This document shows, one piece after another, positions 8,201 to 15,484 of a stretch of 30,246 nucleotides of DNA. The notes under the pieces were generated by a model. The model ran no database searches. It worked only from the letters and a program-made list of their open reading frames with translations, and was not told where the DNA came from. The stretch is from Planctomycetota bacterium. Lineage in GTDB: Bacteria > Planctomycetota > Phycisphaerae > Phycisphaerales > UBA1924. Where the stretch lies: positions 1 to 30,246 of the forward strand of contig JAEYUO010000096.1 in the NCBI GenBank assembly GCA_023432465.1, given 5' to 3'. The first letter of the stretch is position 1; each line of letters opens with the position of its first letter. The position numbers and the translations under genes were made by a program.

Positions 8201-10577
8201 GCCGGAGCGGCTCGAGGATGGGAGCACGCGGTGGCACGGGCACCTGCTGGATGTGACGGAGCGGCACAACTCGCAGGAGGCGTTGCGCGCCAGCGAACAG
8301 AAGTACCGGCTGGTGATCCGCGCGACATCGGATGCGATGTGGGACTATGAACCGGGCACCGGGCTGCTGCGGTGGGGCGACAACGTGGAGACGATGTTTG
8401 GCACGAAACTCTCAGAGCTGGGCGATCGCCTGAGTGGATGGTCGGACCGGCTGCACCCGGAGGATCACGACCGGGTGATGGGGAGCTTTGAGAGCAGTAT
8501 CGAGCGCGGCGCTGAGCGGTGGGTGGAGGAGTATCGCTTCCGGAAGAGCGACGGCACGTTCGCCGTGGTGCTGGACCGGGCGTACATGCTTCGCGACGAG
8601 GCAGGGAAAGTGGTCCGCATCATCGGTGCGATGTCGGACATGACGGAGCGCCGGTTGAGCGAGCAGTTGATGTCGGGGCAGGCCAGGACGCTGGGACTGC
8701 TTGTCGATGGGGAGCCGCTGAACCGTCTGCTCAGGGAGATCGTGCTGATCCTGGAAGAGATCGAGCCGGGGTGTTTCGGGTCGGTGCTGCTGCTTGATGA
8801 GGAGGAGGGGCGCGTCCGAACGGCGGCGGCCCCCAGCCTTCCGGCGGAGTATTCGGCGGCGATCGACGGCTCGGAGATCGGGGCGAACGTCGGTTCGTGC
8901 GGGACGGCGATGCACCGGCGCGAGCGGGTGATCGTGACGGACATCGCGACGGATGAACGGTGGACCGAGTTCAGGGAACGCGCGCTGGCGCACGGCCTTC
9001 GGGCGTGCTGGTCGGAGCCGATCATCGGCGCGGGAGGGGCGGTGCTGGGGTCGCTGGCGATGTACTACAAGGAGCCGCGGGGTCCCGGGGAACACGAGCT
9101 GAGATCGATCTCGTGGGCCGCGAGGCTGGCGGGCCTGGCGATCGAGAGGCGGCGGGCGGAGGAGCAGCTTCGCAAACGCGAGACCGATATGCGGGACCTG
9201 CTCAACGCGGTTCCGGATCTGATGTTCCGCATCGACAGCGAGGGGCGGTACCTGGAGTATCACGCGCCGAACCCGGCGGACCTGCTGGTTCCGCCGGAGA
9301 AGTTCCTCGGGCGGACGGTGCGGGAGGTGATGCCCGCGGAGCTTGCCGAGCCGTGCATGGCGACGCTGGAGCGTGTGCTCAAGACCGGGCGGACGCACTC
9401 GTACGAGTACCAGTTGGTGAAGGAGAGCGGTCTGCGGCACTGGGAAGTGCGTGTGACCAAGTGTGCGGAGGAGCAGGCGTTGATGCTCGTTCGCGATATC
9501 ACGGTGCGTCGAACCGCCGAGCGGAGGCTGCGGGAGAGCGAGCAGCGGCTCAGCCTTCTGGTTCGGCAGAGCCCGCTGGGAGTGATCGTGTGGGACCTGG
9601 ACTTCCGTGTGGCGGAGTGGAACGCCGCCGCGGAGCAGATCTTCGGCTGGCCGGCTGGCGAGGCGCTGGGCCGGGACGCCGGGTTCATTCTGCCCGAGAG
9701 TGTGAGGCCGCAGGTTCAGGAAGTGTGGAAAGCGCTGTGTGCGAACAGCGGCGGCACGCGGAGCACCAACGCGAACCTCACGCGGGATGGAAGGACGATC
9801 TATTGCGAGTGGTACAACGCGCCGCTGTTTGACGGGGATGGCAAGCTGTTCGCGGTCGCGTCGATCGTTGACGATGTCACCGAGCAGCGCGATGCCCAGC
9901 AGCGTCAGCAACTGATGATGGCGGAGCTGGATCACCGCGTGAAGAACAACCTGGCGGCGGTCATCTCGCTCGCCGAGCAGTCCGGCCGGACGACGACGAC
10001 GTTCGCGGATTTCCGGGTTTCGTTCCTGGGCCGGGTTCGCGCGCTGTCGCGGCTGCACAACGCTTTGGCGGCGACGCGGTGGCAGGGCGCGAGCCTGGGC
10101 ACGATGGTGCGGCAGACGCTCGAGGCGTTTGGACAGGATGCGACATCGCAGGCGGTGGTGGAGGGCCCGGCGGTGGTGCTGCCGCCGCGGGCCGCGCAGG
10201 CGATGGGCATGGCGCTCAACGAGCTGTGCACCAATGCGATCAAGTACGGCGCGCTCTCGGTGCCGGGGGGCCGGATTGAGGCCAGGTGGGCCCTGAGGCC
10301 CATCGAGGATTCGCAGGGGCAAGGCAGGGATGCGGCCTGCGCGGTCCTGGAGATGCTCTGGGCGGAGCACGGGGGGCCTGCGGTGTCGCCTCCGACGCGA
10401 CGGGGCTTCGGGACGGAGCTTATTGAGGGGGCGATCAGCTACGAACTGGGGGGTTCGGCCCGCTTGGAGTACCTGCCTGGGGGATTGTGCTGCAGAATCC
10501 GGATCGAGTTGCCCGCTGATGCGGAGTTCGATGTTCGTGAGGTGCAATCTGGCAGCCTGGGAGACCCTCGGTGTTGA
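5238..10577 (+). CDS. Hybrid membrane sensor histidine kinase: ten PAS, one GAF, HWE kinase domain
   Basis: A 1779-residue sensor kinase. The ATG at 5238 was chosen because GGAGGAGG lies six bases upstream. Two transmembrane helices (about 26-45 and 70-84) are joined by a short loop. Then come PAS/PAC units, each recognised by a closing D-[IVM]-T-[ED]-R-type string: about 111-233, 251-368, 380-493, 505-620, 631-748, 760-880, 895-1010, 1023-1138, then a GAF domain (about 1150-1305), then PAS units 1318-1427 and 1438-1552. Several carry the HPDDR/HPEDR motif of PAS_3. The catalytic end is of the HWE/HisKA_2 class: phospho-acceptor H1566 in ELDHRVKNNLAAV, an N-box NELCTNAIKYGAL near 1660-1672, and the W-x-E signature W1708/E1710 in LWAEHGG, then a GFG box. 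There is no receiver domain; a receiver-only protein follows 105 bases downstream. Most sensing must be cytoplasmic because the loop outside is short. Ligands are unknown. Confidence 0.95.
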   Translation: MSAMSTEVRASEGGRGGGGGVERPRLTAALIAGAYLLVAVLWIWGSDRVLHAMGLSPEVTHQIEVWKGTGWVAFTAAVLFVLISRPLVRLTRARARALEAKAEAQARAAELETVLDAVPVAVWIARDPECRVIDGSRIGREILGQGEPVNLSLSAPSGERPLGFKVLIGGREVSPDGLPVQMAARTGREVRDCEEELVFDDGRRVQLLGNASPLRDSEGRVIGAVGAFVDVTQREHVLRELERNKLIMEQAQELGQIGSWVSDAEPVGGGALEWSRETCRIFGMSPDEFDGRVETFFEMVHPDDRDAVRRSAADAKAGLREYEVEHRIVRRDGSERWVHQRARVERDSEGRPVRLLGVCQDITERVETEARLRESEARLLSAMEAASIICWETELSTGATSYSRDPIEYFGLNEAVRPALATGGAMIIHPEDREGVLRIYAEHVAGTQSVFETTFRSDTAGGERWYRCTGRLIRDRQGRAVRSVGVTQDITDRRAAEAALRKSEAMHRTIVETCQEGVWLVGADWRTTFVNHRMAEMLGRAPEEMIGKTVLEFMPEDEREKTLAHMREREAGIAAQHEYRFVRPGGEEIWALAATNALMDERGAFAGALAMFTDITERRRMEQAVRESEVRFRELFDALPDPAWDWDLEADVTRHSATWAVLLGYPAGTGEEELGSWESLLHPEDRAEVLSRLAACEEGATDVYEAEYRLRCRDGSYRWVLSRGRVVDRGEDGRARRMIGAITDMTERRRAEDDLRISEARFRTLIETAPEAVVVLDAESRRFTECNLQAGKLVGLPVEELLRRTPVEMSPEFQPDGRRSKDAAEEYIRRAIAGEKPEFEWVHVSTDGREIPCEVHLARLPDRDRVLIRGNITDITERKAAEARLRDRDALLRKLSEQVPGAIFQYQQFPDGRATFPYSSEGVRAIYEATPQQLQETAEHAYARIHPDDLPQVVESVKRSVETMELWQSEYRVVLPGRGERWIEGHSMPERLEDGSTRWHGHLLDVTERHNSQEALRASEQKYRLVIRATSDAMWDYEPGTGLLRWGDNVETMFGTKLSELGDRLSGWSDRLHPEDHDRVMGSFESSIERGAERWVEEYRFRKSDGTFAVVLDRAYMLRDEAGKVVRIIGAMSDMTERRLSEQLMSGQARTLGLLVDGEPLNRLLREIVLILEEIEPGCFGSVLLLDEEEGRVRTAAAPSLPAEYSAAIDGSEIGANVGSCGTAMHRRERVIVTDIATDERWTEFRERALAHGLRACWSEPIIGAGGAVLGSLAMYYKEPRGPGEHELRSISWAARLAGLAIERRRAEEQLRKRETDMRDLLNAVPDLMFRIDSEGRYLEYHAPNPADLLVPPEKFLGRTVREVMPAELAEPCMATLERVLKTGRTHSYEYQLVKESGLRHWEVRVTKCAEEQALMLVRDITVRRTAERRLRESEQRLSLLVRQSPLGVIVWDLDFRVAEWNAAAEQIFGWPAGEALGRDAGFILPESVRPQVQEVWKALCANSGGTRSTNANLTRDGRTIYCEWYNAPLFDGDGKLFAVASIVDDVTEQRDAQQRQQLMMAELDHRVKNNLAAVISLAEQSGRTTTTFADFRVSFLGRVRALSRLHNALAATRWQGASLGTMVRQTLEAFGQDATSQAVVEGPAVVLPPRAAQAMGMALNELCTNAIKYGALSVPGGRIEARWALRPIEDSQGQGRDAACAVLEMLWAEHGGPAVSPPTRRGFGTELIEGAISYELGGSARLEYLPGGLCCRIRIELPADAEFDVREVQSGSLGDPRC

Positions 10578-10602
10578 CTTGGACGTAAGAACCGTGCAGA
10601 CT
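10574..10602 (+). promoter_or_regulatory. Possible sigma-70 promoter of the response-regulator gene
   Basis: TTGACT (10574-10579) and CAGACT (10597-10602) are separated by 17 bases. The -35 box overlaps the kinase stop codon. The -10 match is weak, so the receiver gene may instead be read through from the kinase. Confidence 0.3.
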
Positions 10603-10682
10603 GTCAATTGATGGAATATCGTTCTTAATTCTCGGAGCATGATCGACTCGCCATGACTGTGGGTCTGAGTTGGAGCAACACC

Positions 10683-11102
10683 ATGGCGGCTGCAAGGAAG
10701 AATGAACCGGAATCGCGGAGAAGTGGCCTGGATGCCGCGCGGCTCGCGAATCTTCGGGTGCTTGTGGTGGAGGACTCGTTTCTCGCCGCGGCATCGATAT
10801 CGAGGATGTTGGCGGACCTGAACTGCCAAGTGGTCGGCCCGGTGTCCACCGTCGAGAAGGCGATGGCCCAGATCCTGGCCGAGGCATGTGATGCGGCGGT
10901 TCTGGATATCAACCTGTCGGGGGAGACGAGCGAGCCGATCGCCGAGGCGCTGGCGGAGCGGAACGTGCCGTACTTCTTTGTGACCGGGTATGCGAGCCCG
11001 ATGCTGCTGAGCCCCCGGCAGCGATCTCACCCGCGGATTCACAAGCCGATTGCGGAGTTGGAACTGCGAGACGCCCTGATCAGATCCTTGACAAAGGTCT
11101 GA
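10683..11102 (+). CDS. Receiver-only response regulator
   Basis: A 139-residue stand-alone REC domain, CheY-like in size. Visible residues: the acidic pair E30/D31 in LVVEDSFLAA, the phospho-acceptor D75 in AVLDINLSGE, T101 in FVTGYASP, and K121 followed by proline in IHKPI. No DNA-binding or enzymatic output domain follows. The start at ATG 10683 is preferred because GGAG lies seven bases upstream; an in-frame ATG at 10653 would add ten residues but its nearest GGAG is 15 bases away. Stand-alone REC proteins of the V-L-D-[IV]-N-L-x-[GD]-E type are commonly encoded beside HWE kinases, so it is most likely the phosphate acceptor of the kinase at 5238-10577. Its output is not evident; it may act as a phosphate sink, shuttle or protein-binding switch. 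Confidence 0.92.
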   Translation: MAAARKNEPESRRSGLDAARLANLRVLVVEDSFLAAASISRMLADLNCQVVGPVSTVEKAMAQILAEACDAAVLDINLSGETSEPIAEALAERNVPYFFVTGYASPMLLSPRQRSHPRIHKPIAELELRDALIRSLTKV

Positions 11103-11703
11103 TAACGAGGAGTCCGGCCTGTTGTCCCGGCGGTAGGTCCTGAAAAAACAAGGAGTTACGAAGTTGGCAAGACAGTCGGCACTTTTCGCTTGCTTTCGTC
11201 GTTGGCCGTGATCTAATACCACGGTCAGTTACCCGGTTCGAGCGGCGGAAGATGCCGCGGACGGACTTGGGAGCACAGGTGCGCCTGGGAGGGCGGACAC
11301 CTGTGTGGGGGAGAGAGTAGAGACAGTCGGTCGCACGGGCACGGAAGTGCCGGAGCGGCGTTGTTTCTGCTCGCGGATCCCCCCTGGACACCGCGAAGAT
11401 CAGAAGTCTTGAGGAAGCCGGCCGGCTGAGGCGGGGTTCTTCAGGGTTGCCGCACATGCGTTGAAGAGCGCATGGGGTTGCGGGTTCTCTCTCTCGCGGC
11501 TGTCGTACAGCTGCAACATCCGGGTCCGGCGTTTCCTGCGAGGACGCGCCGGGAGGCGTGCACAGCGATGTGTACGGCGATGTGGTTCGCCCTTCCCACG
11601 GGCGAGCCAGGCGGAAAGAGCCGTGTTCGGCTCCGGGCGCGATCGGTGCGCCTCGGTCATGCGGGTAGGCCCTCAGCGGGGCACATTTGTTGGAGACAGG
11701 TCC
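11103..11703 (+). other. 600-base non-coding leader upstream of the lectin-like gene
   Basis: No convincing ORF lies here: plus-strand frames running into the next gene lack family content before its signal peptide. The stretch has a possible promoter (TTGCTT 11190-11195, 18 bases, TAATAC 11214-11219), a strong hairpin at 11274-11305, and small perfect hairpins close to the start codon: TCGCCC/GGGCGA and GAGCCG-TGTT-CGGCTC between about 11588 and 11636. If the promoter is right, the gene has a leader of nearly 480 bases. Confidence 0.4.
11274..11305 (+). other. Long inverted repeat (RNA hairpin) in the leader
   Basis: CACAGGTG (11274-11281) pairs perfectly with CACCTGTG (11298-11305), with an inner CGCC/GGCG pair. 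It lies downstream of the possible promoter at 11190-11219. There is no T-tract, so it is more likely a 5' leader structure or a protein-binding palindrome than an intrinsic terminator. Confidence 0.5.
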
Positions 11704-12540
11704 ATGAGCAAGGTCTTTGTGAGCAGCTCTTGTGTTGGCGTTGTGCTGCTGGCCGCGGGGCTCGCTTCCCCCGCCATGGCGCAGTTCAACTATCCGAACT
11801 TCTCGTCGGTGGCGAACCTGACGTTCAACGGCGTTGCGGCCCAGTCGGGCAACACGCTGTCGGTGACGCCGCCCGTCGGGGCGTCGGCCGGGTCGGTGTG
11901 GCGCACGGACAACCAGAGCGTGGGCCTGGGCTTCGTGACGAACTTCACGTTCCGCATCAGCGATCTCGCGGGTGTGGGAGCGGACGGCTTTGCGTTCGTC
12001 ATCCAGAACGAGGGCACCAACGCCCTTGGCGGGACGGGCGGCGCGCTGGGCTATGCGACGAACCTGACGTTCCCTTCGCAGATCGGCATCGGCAACAGTG
12101 TTGCCATCGAGTTCGATCTGTGGAACAACGGGAACAACTGGCCGGACTTCGGCAACTCCAACCATGTCTCGATCCAGACCAACGGCCTGAGCGCCAACCT
12201 GCCGGGTTCGGGCAGCTCGCTCGGCGCGGCCAGCCCCGCGACGGACATGTCCAACGGCGCGGTCCACGCGGCGCGCGTCGTGTACACCCCGGGCCTGATG
12301 CAGGTGTTCCTCAATGACATGGTGAACCCGATCATCTCCGCGCCGGTGACCCTCACGGACCACATGCTGCTGAGCAGCGGCCGCGCGTTTATCGGCTTCA
12401 CCGCCTCGACCGGCGGCGAGGCGCACGCACAGCGCCACGAGATCCTCTCGTGGGACTTCTCCGATGTTGTTCCGGCGCCCGGCGCTGCGTCCCTGCTGGC
12501 CCTGGGCGGCCTGTTTGCGGCGCGTCGTCGTCGCGCCTGA
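11704..12540 (+). CDS. Exported L-type-lectin-like protein with PEP-CTERM-like tail
   Basis: A 278-residue secreted protein. An N-terminal signal peptide (about 1-26, ending AMA before QFNYP) leads into one beta-sandwich domain. The strings ADGFAFVIQNEG, LGGTGGALGY and NSVAIEFDLWNN, then NHVSIQTNG, match the legume/L-type lectin fold, including the D-G-F-A-F and I-E-F-D residues that in lectins shape the metal and sugar site. The tail VPAPGAASLLALGGLFAARRRRA (about 256-278) is a short proline-glycine motif, a hydrophobic helix and an Arg cluster, the layout of PEP-CTERM sorting signals as found in Phycisphaerae. The ATG at 11704 has GGAG eight bases upstream. Likely role: carbohydrate binding at the cell surface or in an extracellular matrix. 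No exosortase gene is visible in the window. Confidence 0.9.
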   Translation: MSKVFVSSSCVGVVLLAAGLASPAMAQFNYPNFSSVANLTFNGVAAQSGNTLSVTPPVGASAGSVWRTDNQSVGLGFVTNFTFRISDLAGVGADGFAFVIQNEGTNALGGTGGALGYATNLTFPSQIGIGNSVAIEFDLWNNGNNWPDFGNSNHVSIQTNGLSANLPGSGSSLGAASPATDMSNGAVHAARVVYTPGLMQVFLNDMVNPIISAPVTLTDHMLLSSGRAFIGFTASTGGEAHAQRHEILSWDFSDVVPAPGAASLLALGGLFAARRRRA

Positions 12541-12614
12541 TCCCCGACGCCCCGCTGGTGGATTCGTGGTCAGGGTGAGTCCGCCCCACGGCCACGAGCC
12601 CCGATGCACAAGAC

Positions 12615-12653
12615 GGCCGGCCTGCTTGAAGCGGGCCGGCCGCCAGTGCTTTT
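12615..12653 (+). terminator. Intrinsic terminator of the lectin-like gene
   Basis: GGCCGGCC (12615-12622) pairs with GGCCGGCC (12634-12641), an eight-base GC stem with further pairing inside the loop. A short TTTT run (12650-12653) follows. It lies about 75 bases after the stop at 12540. Confidence 0.65.
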
Positions 12654-12800
12654 GGACCGCGCGGCCGAATGTGGAGGAGGGCCGGTTGCAACGCCCGTCC
12701 ACCGGTGCGGGTGGACCGGATAACCGCGTTCCCTCTGGCCGTCGGGCGTCGTGTATCCGATCGTGGATGTGCGGCGGAGGGCCGCGGAGGGTCTGCGCAC

Positions 12801-13679
12801 ATGTCGTCTCTGCGGTTGGTCGGACTTGGATTTCTGGTGTGCCTGGCGGTTCTTCCGGCGATGCTGCTGGGGATCGTTCGCCACCATCCTGATGCCGCGG
12901 GCGTGAACGTCACGGCGGTCGGCACGGGTGGGGGTGACGGCGAGCGGGCACGGTCGTGGGAGGGGGAGGCCAAGTCGCCGGGATCAATGAGCTCTGCAAC
13001 CAACGCGCCCGAGGCGCCGAGTGAGGTGCGCGGCACGCCGGTGGTCGAGTTGTATCTTCCGGAAGGTGATGCCGCGGAGATGAGCGCGGCGGTCCATGCG
13101 GCGGTTCCCGGGGCGGTGGTGCTGAGTTTCGGGCCGCTTCACACCAAGACCGAGGCAGGCAAGGGGATCGACCCGTTTGTCGGGGTTGAGGCGGGGAAGC
13201 GTCGGCGAGCATATGCGCGGGCGATCGGTGATGGACGAGAGTCGGTCGGGCGGGTTGTTGTGGCTTCGCCCGCGCTCATCGATGGCCCGGAGAATCCGAC
13301 GGCTCAGTGGGCGAAGGAGCGTGTGGTGATCGCGGCGGGCGATGCGCCGGCGGCGGAGCTGACGCTCAAGGCGCCCCGATCGAGCGCGGCGGGCGCGACA
13401 ACGGTGTGGCGGGTGGAGTTTGCCGGCAAGGGCCGGCGCGCGGAATCACCGCTGACCGAGGATGCGATGCTGAACCTGATGCTGGTCGAGCCAATCGGCG
13501 GGAAGGCGGGCGCGCCGCTGCGGGTGGTGTCGTTCAAGTCGTTCAGGCTGCCCGCGGGCGGCGCGGGCAGCGTGGAGGTCTCGCCGCCGGCGGGCGCGAA
13601 CCCGGCGCGGCTTGTGGGGGTGTTGCAGCACGGCAAGACGATGCGGGTGCTGGCGGTGACGAGCGTCGAGCTTCGCTGA
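12801..13679 (+). CDS. Single-pass membrane or exported protein, unknown function
   Basis: A 292-residue product. The start at ATG 12801 was chosen because GGAGG lies ten bases upstream and an N-terminal hydrophobic helix (about 5-26, LRLVGLGFLVCLAVLPAMLL) follows directly; a longer frame from 12669 has no hydrophobic or conserved content. After a low-complexity Gly/Ser/Glu linker (about 35-70) comes a region rich in alternating valines and charged residues, with strand-like stretches such as TPVVELYLP, GRVVVASPALI and ERVVIAAGDAP, suggesting a beta-rich periplasmic domain. I recognise no family. It ends 17 bases before the convergent dockerin gene. Confidence 0.7.
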   Translation: MSSLRLVGLGFLVCLAVLPAMLLGIVRHHPDAAGVNVTAVGTGGGDGERARSWEGEAKSPGSMSSATNAPEAPSEVRGTPVVELYLPEGDAAEMSAAVHAAVPGAVVLSFGPLHTKTEAGKGIDPFVGVEAGKRRRAYARAIGDGRESVGRVVVASPALIDGPENPTAQWAKERVVIAAGDAPAAELTLKAPRSSAAGATTVWRVEFAGKGRRAESPLTEDAMLNLMLVEPIGGKAGAPLRVVSFKSFRLPAGGAGSVEVSPPAGANPARLVGVLQHGKTMRVLAVTSVELR

Positions 13680-13696
13680 ACGGGCGACGGGTCTGC

Positions 13697-15256
13697 TTAG
13701 CACGGGCCGATGCCGGCTTCGAACCACGCCGCGAGGAAGGCGAAGATCGAAGGGACGCCGCCGGCGGTTTCGCCGAAGAACCAGGCCTCGGGCACCTGTG
13801 CGAACCATGCCGCGAGGAAGGCGAAGATGTCGGCAAGCTCGACCGAGCCGCCGGCATCGAAGTCCGCCGGGCATGGGGGTGGGCAAGGGCCATCGATGCG
13901 AGAGACGGAGAGCGTGCCTTGTCCGCCGGGGGTGTTGGGATAGACACCAAGCCGGATGAGATAGTCCTGGCCGCCGGTCGCGTCGAGGGCGAGCCAGCTC
14001 TGGAACCCTTGCGCGCAGGAGTCGTCATCGCAGCCGAGGGCGTTCAACTGCTCGCAGGTTCCTTCGTACGTGGCGATGCGGTCATCGGTCAGGCTCTGCC
14101 CGCAGGTGGCGAACTGGAACTCGCCGCTGCAGGGCGCGGTCCAGCGGAACCACACGTCCCCGCTGATTCCAAACGGGGGGAACTCGACAAGGCAATCGTC
14201 GGGGCCGGTGCTTGATGCGCCGCGGGTATCGAAGGGGAATGCACCCTCGCCCGCGATGGCGAACGCGCTCTCGCAGAGGTCGTTGGGCGGGGCGGGCACG
14301 CAGAGGAAGACCGGGGTGCAGGGTTCGCCGAAGCCGATGAAGATCCCTCCGGAATCGGCGCATGCCTGAGCGGTCTGGAGCGTGCAGGCAAAGGGCTCCA
14401 CGGTTCCGCAGCACGCGCCGGTGGTGGACTCGATCGGGAAGCCTCGAATGCGCACGGCGAGCACGTTGTCGGCCGGGGATGCGCCACCCCAGGAGAGCTG
14501 GTCGCCCTGATTCCCCGGCATGGAGGGATCGGCCGGCTCGTAACGGATGCTGTCGCCGGTGAGGTCGCCGTTGTCGTTGTCGATCCAGAACATCTCGAGG
14601 CTGGAGCCGATCACGGGCTGGGTTGCGACGCACAGATTGCCGGGAAAGACGCTGCTGAATGGGCCACTGGGAATGATCGCCCCGCGTTCATCGACGAACG
14701 CGATCTCGAGTCCGAAGATGCCATCGTGGAGCACGAACGGCGCGAGCGCGGCGGTGATGAGGTATGACCCGGGCGGTCCGGCGTTGACGGGCGCGTTCTC
14801 GATCACCAGGAACTGCTGCGAGGCCTGGTCGTGCTGGACGATGAGCGGGTCGCCCTCGCCCGGTGGATTGATGCGATCGAAGAAGGTCAGGCGGACGGTG
14901 ATGCGCGGTTGCGGACCCCACGTGCGGATGTAGAAATCGAGCGCGTTCACGACCGCGCCCGCGCTGGATGCTGGGCCGGGCGTGAACGAGAGGTCATCGA
15001 GAATGGCGGATGGCGCGGACTGGAAGCGGCTGAAGGTGGTGCAGCCGGAGATGGAGTCGAAGAGGATCTGCCCGGCGGGGCCGCGGGGCCCCGGCTCGGG
15101 TGCGGCGGCAGCGCGGGCGGAGACGAGCCACGGCTCGTTGGTGACAGGGGCTTCGTCCGCCGCGGTGCGCATCACAAGCGCGGCTCGATCGGCGTGTGCG
15201 CAGGGCGCAAAGCAAGCCACGATCGCGGCAGCGATTGTCAGGGCACGAAACAACAC
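13697..15256 (-). CDS. Secreted protein with PPC-like region and C-terminal GC-type dockerin
   Basis: About 519 residues from a GTG start at 15254-15256, which has GAGAGG seven bases upstream and opens directly into a signal peptide (LFRALTIAAAIVACF...AHA). Middle: a beta-rich region (about 60-270), then a Cys-rich block of the form GACCGTVEPFAC...ACADSGGIFIGFGEPC (about 280-320), then a PPC-like sandwich (about 325-455; DVWFRWTAPCSGEFQFATCG). The end (about 460-519) is a dockerin of the GC type: CPADFDAGGSVELADIF, FAFLAAWFA, then a second FAFLAAWF and a terminal Cys. The first loop keeps Asp residues for calcium; the second (FGETAGGVPS) has lost them. Probable surface or extracellular protein attached through the dockerin. 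It is the distal member of a same-strand pair with the next gene. Confidence 0.88.
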   Translation of the reverse strand: MLFRALTIAAAIVACFAPCAHADRAALVMRTAADEAPVTNEPWLVSARAAAAPEPGPRGPAGQILFDSISGCTTFSRFQSAPSAILDDLSFTPGPASSAGAVVNALDFYIRTWGPQPRITVRLTFFDRINPPGEGDPLIVQHDQASQQFLVIENAPVNAGPPGSYLITAALAPFVLHDGIFGLEIAFVDERGAIIPSGPFSSVFPGNLCVATQPVIGSSLEMFWIDNDNGDLTGDSIRYEPADPSMPGNQGDQLSWGGASPADNVLAVRIRGFPIESTTGACCGTVEPFACTLQTAQACADSGGIFIGFGEPCTPVFLCVPAPPNDLCESAFAIAGEGAFPFDTRGASSTGPDDCLVEFPPFGISGDVWFRWTAPCSGEFQFATCGQSLTDDRIATYEGTCEQLNALGCDDDSCAQGFQSWLALDATGGQDYLIRLGVYPNTPGGQGTLSVSRIDGPCPPPCPADFDAGGSVELADIFAFLAAWFAQVPEAWFFGETAGGVPSIFAFLAAWFEAGIGPC

Positions 15257-15305
15257 CAGCGGACCTCTCAATCCTCGAAACGGGCTTGACCGGGTGACGG
15301 AAGAC

Positions 15306-15331
15306 CCGTTCCGTGCGGCAGCGCGGAACGG
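15306..15331. terminator. Hairpin between the two dockerin genes
   Basis: CCGTTCCG (15306-15313) pairs perfectly with CGGAACGG (15324-15331). It lies in the 228-base gap between the tandem minus-strand dockerin genes. No T-tract follows on the minus strand, so it may be a leader structure of the gene starting at 15256. Confidence 0.4.
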
Positions 15332-15484
15332 ACATGGGGACGGAGTCGGGGCGCGAGGCACCCGGATCCACCGGGCCGACGTGTTCAGTCTACCTGATGG
15401 TGAGCAAAATCCAGCGAAAGAACGGCTATTTCCGCGTGAAGTCCCCGCATCTTCACAGGATCGGTGGGTTGGCCACACCGGTCA

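Noticed and set aside
5268..8267. Minus-strand open frame of about 1000 codons opposite the kinase gene
   Set aside because: Its translation is a Pro/Arg/His-rich shadow created by high GC codon bias of the kinase; no start, ribosome site or family motif. The plus-strand PAS domains explain the region.
10577..10683. Alpha-proteobacterial general stress response module (PhyR/EcfG) next to the HWE kinase
   Set aside because: No sigma factor, anti-sigma factor or sigma-like domain fused to the receiver is present in the window.
8412..11222. Minus-strand open frame of about 936 codons
   Set aside because: Same kind of antisense shadow across the kinase C-terminus, response regulator and intergenic DNA; composition is low-complexity and no domain is recognisable.
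11461..11703. N-terminal extension of the lectin-like protein
   Set aside because: The frame is open upstream, but the signal peptide begins at 11704 with a good GGAG site, and the extension is Arg/Cys-rich with no conserved look.
13307..14215. Plus-strand open frame of about 302 codons
   Set aside because: Gly/Ala/Arg-rich shadow overlapping two well-supported genes on opposite strands.
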